From NCBI GenBank assembly GCA_046566145.1, contig JBKHXF010000030.1:105451-169450 (forward strand): DNA of 64,000 nt, read 5' to 3'. The notes under the pieces were generated by a model that was not told the origin of the DNA, made no database searches, and saw only the letters and a list, made by a program, of their open reading frames with translations. Positions 60,206-64,000 of the stretch are shown here, piece after piece (position 1 is the first letter of the stretch; every line of letters starts with the position of its first letter). This DNA comes from JBKHXF01 sp046566145. Its GTDB lineage: Bacteria > Actinomycetota > Nitriliruptoria > Nitriliruptorales > Nitriliruptoraceae. The translations under genes were made by a program, and so were the position numbers.

Positions 60206-62158
60206 GTGGTGGCACCCACGCGAGCCCGCGTCGTGTTCCAGCGGGTCTGGCCGAGCGTCGACGGGGGCCAGCGACCGGCGGTGCGCTCCGTCGGGGAGCT
60301 GGTCGAGGTCGCCGCGACCGTCCTGTGCGACTCCCACGAGGAGCTCGCCGCCGAGCTGCGCTGGCGCTCGGGCACCCGCGGTCGGTGGCGCACCGTGCCG
60401 ATGCAGCACGTCGGCGGCGACCGCGTGCAGGGCGCGTTCGTTCCGGACGCCGTCGGCCCCCACCAGTTCGAGGTGGTCGCGTGGGTCGCCAGCGTCGCCA
60501 CCTGGCAGCGGGACCTCGCGGCGAAGCGCGCCGCCGGCGTGGCCGCCGAGATCGACCTGCAGGTCGGCGCGGAGCTCGTGGCGGAGCTGCTGCCCCAGGC
60601 GCGCAGCGACGACGCGACCCGACTCGAGGGCATCCGGGCGACGCTGCTCGACACGTCCCAGCCACGCTCCGCACGCGTCGACGTCGGGTGCGGGCCGGAG
60701 CTCACCGAGCTCGCCGGCCGCACCGACCCGAAGCTCCACGCCAGCGAGTCCGGCCGCTTCCCGCTGCGGGTCGACCGCGAGCGTGCCCGCTTCTCGACCT
60801 GGTACGAGCTCTTCCCGCGCTCGTGCAGCCCGATCCCCGGGGAGCACGGGACGCTGGGGGACGTGATCGGCCAGCTCGACCGCATCGCCGAGCTCGGCTT
60901 CGACGTGCTGTACCTGCCCCCGATCCACCCCATCGGCACCGTGCACCGCAAGGGGCGCAACAACGCCACCACCGCGGCGCCCGGGGACCCGGGCTCGCCC
61001 TGGGCCATCGGCTCGGCCGAGGGTGGTCACCACGACATCCACCCGGAGCTCGGGACCCGGGACGACCTGCGGGCGCTCGTCGCCGCGCTCGACGAGCGCG
61101 GCATGGAGCTCGCGATGGACATCGCGTTCCAGTGCGCGCCCGACCACCCGTGGGTCGCCGAACACCCGGAGTGGTTCCGGCAGCGTCCCGACGGCTCCAT
61201 CCAGTACGCCGAGAACCCCCCGAAGAAGTACCAGGACATCTACCCGCTGAACTTCGAGACCCCCGACCCGGAGGGGCTCTGGGAGGCCCTGCACGGGGTC
61301 TTCGAGGACTGGATCGGTGAGGGGGTGCGCATCTTCCGCGTCGACAACCCCCACACGAAGTCGTTCGCCTTCTGGGAGTGGTGCGCCGCGCGGCTCGCCG
61401 CCGACCACCCGGACGTCGTCCTGCTCGCCGAGGCCTTCACCCGGCAGACCGTGATGACCGAGCTCGCCCGGCGCGGCTTCCACCAGTCGTACACCTACTT
61501 CGCGTGGAAGCAGCACCGCTACGAGCTCGAGGAGTACTACCGGGAGCTGTTCCACACCGAGGTCGCCGAGGTGCTGCGACCGAACTCGTGGCCGAACACC
61601 CCGGACATCCTCACCGACCAGCTCGCCAGCGGGAAGCGCAGCGTCTACCTGCAGCGCCTCGTGCTCGCCGGGACGCTCACGGCCAACTACGGCATCTACG
61701 GCCCGCCCTTCGAGCTGATGGACTCCGCGCAGCGTCCCGGTGCCGAGGAGTACCTCGACAACGAGAAGTACGAGCTCAAGCGCTGGGACCTCGACCGCTC
61801 CGACTCGCTCGCGCCCGTGATCGGGAGGGTGAACGCCATCCGGCACGCCCACCCGGCGCTGCAGCAGGACCGGGGCTTCCAGGTGCACCACGTCGAGGAC
61901 GACGCCCTGTTCGCCTACTCCAAGCGCGACCCGCGGACCGGCGACGTCGTGCTGTGCGTCGTCAACCTCGACCCCGACCACACCCGGGCCGGGTGGACGT
62001 GGCTCGACACCGGGGCGCTCGGGCTCGCCGACCACGACACCTTCGACGTCGAGGACCTCCTCGGCGGCGACACCTACCGCTGGCACGGCCCCCGCAACTT
62101 CGTCCAGCTCGACCCGCACCGGATGCCCGCGCACGTGTTCGCGGTGCACCGCGTCTGA
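60206..62158 (+). CDS. glgE: Alpha-1,4-glucan:maltose-1-phosphate maltosyltransferase
   Basis: 650 aa, GH13_3 family. Transfers maltosyl units from maltose-1-phosphate to the non-reducing ends of alpha-glucan. An N-terminal Ig-like and helical region (1-190) precedes the (beta/alpha)8 domain. The nucleophile is D380 in 'IFRVDNPHTKSFAFWEW' and the general acid E409 in 'LLAEAFTRQTVM'; 'YLPPIHPIGTVHRKGRNN' is the GlgE signature. GTG 60206 lies 5 nt after GGGAGGAG; neighbouring in-frame GTGs at 60,200 and 60,209 are possible. Operator upstream and treS downstream place it in the trehalose-to-glucan pathway. Confidence 0.94.
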   Translation: MVAPTRARVVFQRVWPSVDGGQRPAVRSVGELVEVAATVLCDSHEELAAELRWRSGTRGRWRTVPMQHVGGDRVQGAFVPDAVGPHQFEVVAWVASVATWQRDLAAKRAAGVAAEIDLQVGAELVAELLPQARSDDATRLEGIRATLLDTSQPRSARVDVGCGPELTELAGRTDPKLHASESGRFPLRVDRERARFSTWYELFPRSCSPIPGEHGTLGDVIGQLDRIAELGFDVLYLPPIHPIGTVHRKGRNNATTAAPGDPGSPWAIGSAEGGHHDIHPELGTRDDLRALVAALDERGMELAMDIAFQCAPDHPWVAEHPEWFRQRPDGSIQYAENPPKKYQDIYPLNFETPDPEGLWEALHGVFEDWIGEGVRIFRVDNPHTKSFAFWEWCAARLAADHPDVVLLAEAFTRQTVMTELARRGFHQSYTYFAWKQHRYELEEYYRELFHTEVAEVLRPNSWPNTPDILTDQLASGKRSVYLQRLVLAGTLTANYGIYGPPFELMDSAQRPGAEEYLDNEKYELKRWDLDRSDSLAPVIGRVNAIRHAHPALQQDRGFQVHHVEDDALFAYSKRDPRTGDVVLCVVNLDPDHTRAGWTWLDTGALGLADHDTFDVEDLLGGDTYRWHGPRNFVQLDPHRMPAHVFAVHRV

Positions 62159-62201
62159 GGAGCACCCGCGACCACCCACGACCCACGAGGAGCCCGTGCA
62201 C

Positions 62202-64000
<1,799 letters not shown>

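Noticed and set aside
57034..61008. Very long minus-strand open frame (over 1,300 codons) antisense to the acyltransferase, kinase and glgE genes; similar long antisense frames at 20,775-23,870 and 36,842-38,731
   Set aside because: Stops are rare in all frames at this GC. These frames are Arg/Gly/Pro/His-rich without domain motifs, while the opposite strand encodes proteins with full active sites.

Overview
The window is a 64-kb piece of a chromosome from a very high-GC bacterium (about 70-75% G+C by eye, many GTG starts, many GTGA stop/start overlaps). Gene order identifies the left 30 kb: hom-thrC-thrB-rho-rpmE-prfA-prmC-tsaC-type gene-PTP-glyA-wecA-atpIBEFHAGDC-murA is the arrangement known from Actinomycetota such as Mycobacterium and Streptomyces, and the MurA active-site Cys is replaced by Asp as in mycobacteria. 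Insertions into the core order (a sugar-phosphate aldolase, an MFS gene, a DUF1385 gene, a SpoIID protein) and the GlgE-TreS locus suggest a deep-branching, non-mycobacterial lineage, possibly Nitriliruptoria-like; that placement is inference. No tRNA, rRNA, CRISPR array, IS element or phage gene was seen.

Layout. 1-8,107: end of a GNAT-like gene, threonine synthesis (hom, thrC, MFS, thrB), FSA-type aldolase and rho. 8,176-11,069: a coupled minus-strand SRPBCC/DUF2510 pair and a plus-strand pair with a mycothiol-dependent-isomerase-like protein. 11,302-18,841: rpmE, DUF1385, release factor 1 and its methylase, tRNA t6A factor, phosphatase, glyA, wecA. 18,914-26,726: ATP synthase operon, closed by a strong terminator. 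26,821-30,678: murA, SpoIID-like, CPBP protease. 30,745-36,317: SCP2-like protein, tandem 3-hydroxyacyl-CoA dehydrogenase, small proteins, two cyclophilins, a zinc alcohol dehydrogenase. 36,395-40,207: FG-GAP secreted protein, an OsmC-family gene interrupted by an in-frame TGA (candidate selenoprotein), and a methylmalonyl-CoA epimerase-like protein. 40,291-49,591: a rifampin-phosphotransferase-like dikinase coupled to an alpha/beta hydrolase lacking its serine, thiolase, meaB, a PLP decarboxylase coupled to a membrane-anchored sigma-like protein, and an NAD(P)-binding protein. 49,668-51,740: ilvC and a TauE/SafE permease. 51,780-53,792: a lower-GC patch of frameshifted secreted-protein genes. 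54,063-58,050: MoaB-XdhC fusion, crotonase, methyltransferase, acyltransferase. 58,102-64,000: orphan histidine kinase, then glgE and treS running into a fused maltokinase cut by the window end, with a perfect LacI/cre-type operator just upstream.

How the genes fit together. The acyl-CoA genes (thiolase, tandem HAD, crotonase, MCE-like, meaB) point to short-chain acyl-CoA and methylmalonyl-CoA turnover. GlgE and TreS-Mak make a trehalose-to-alpha-glucan route. The most striking observations are the OsmC-family UGA with a SECIS-like hairpin; a very frequent palindromic octamer CGCCGGCG that is almost absent from the low-GC patch; a recurring TAGCCT/TACGCT-type -10 box; and several unusual domain fusions or lost catalytic residues. 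No intergenic stretch exceeds 300 bases; the longest (44,674-44,944 and 53,793-54,062, each about 270 bases) are described in their own entries.
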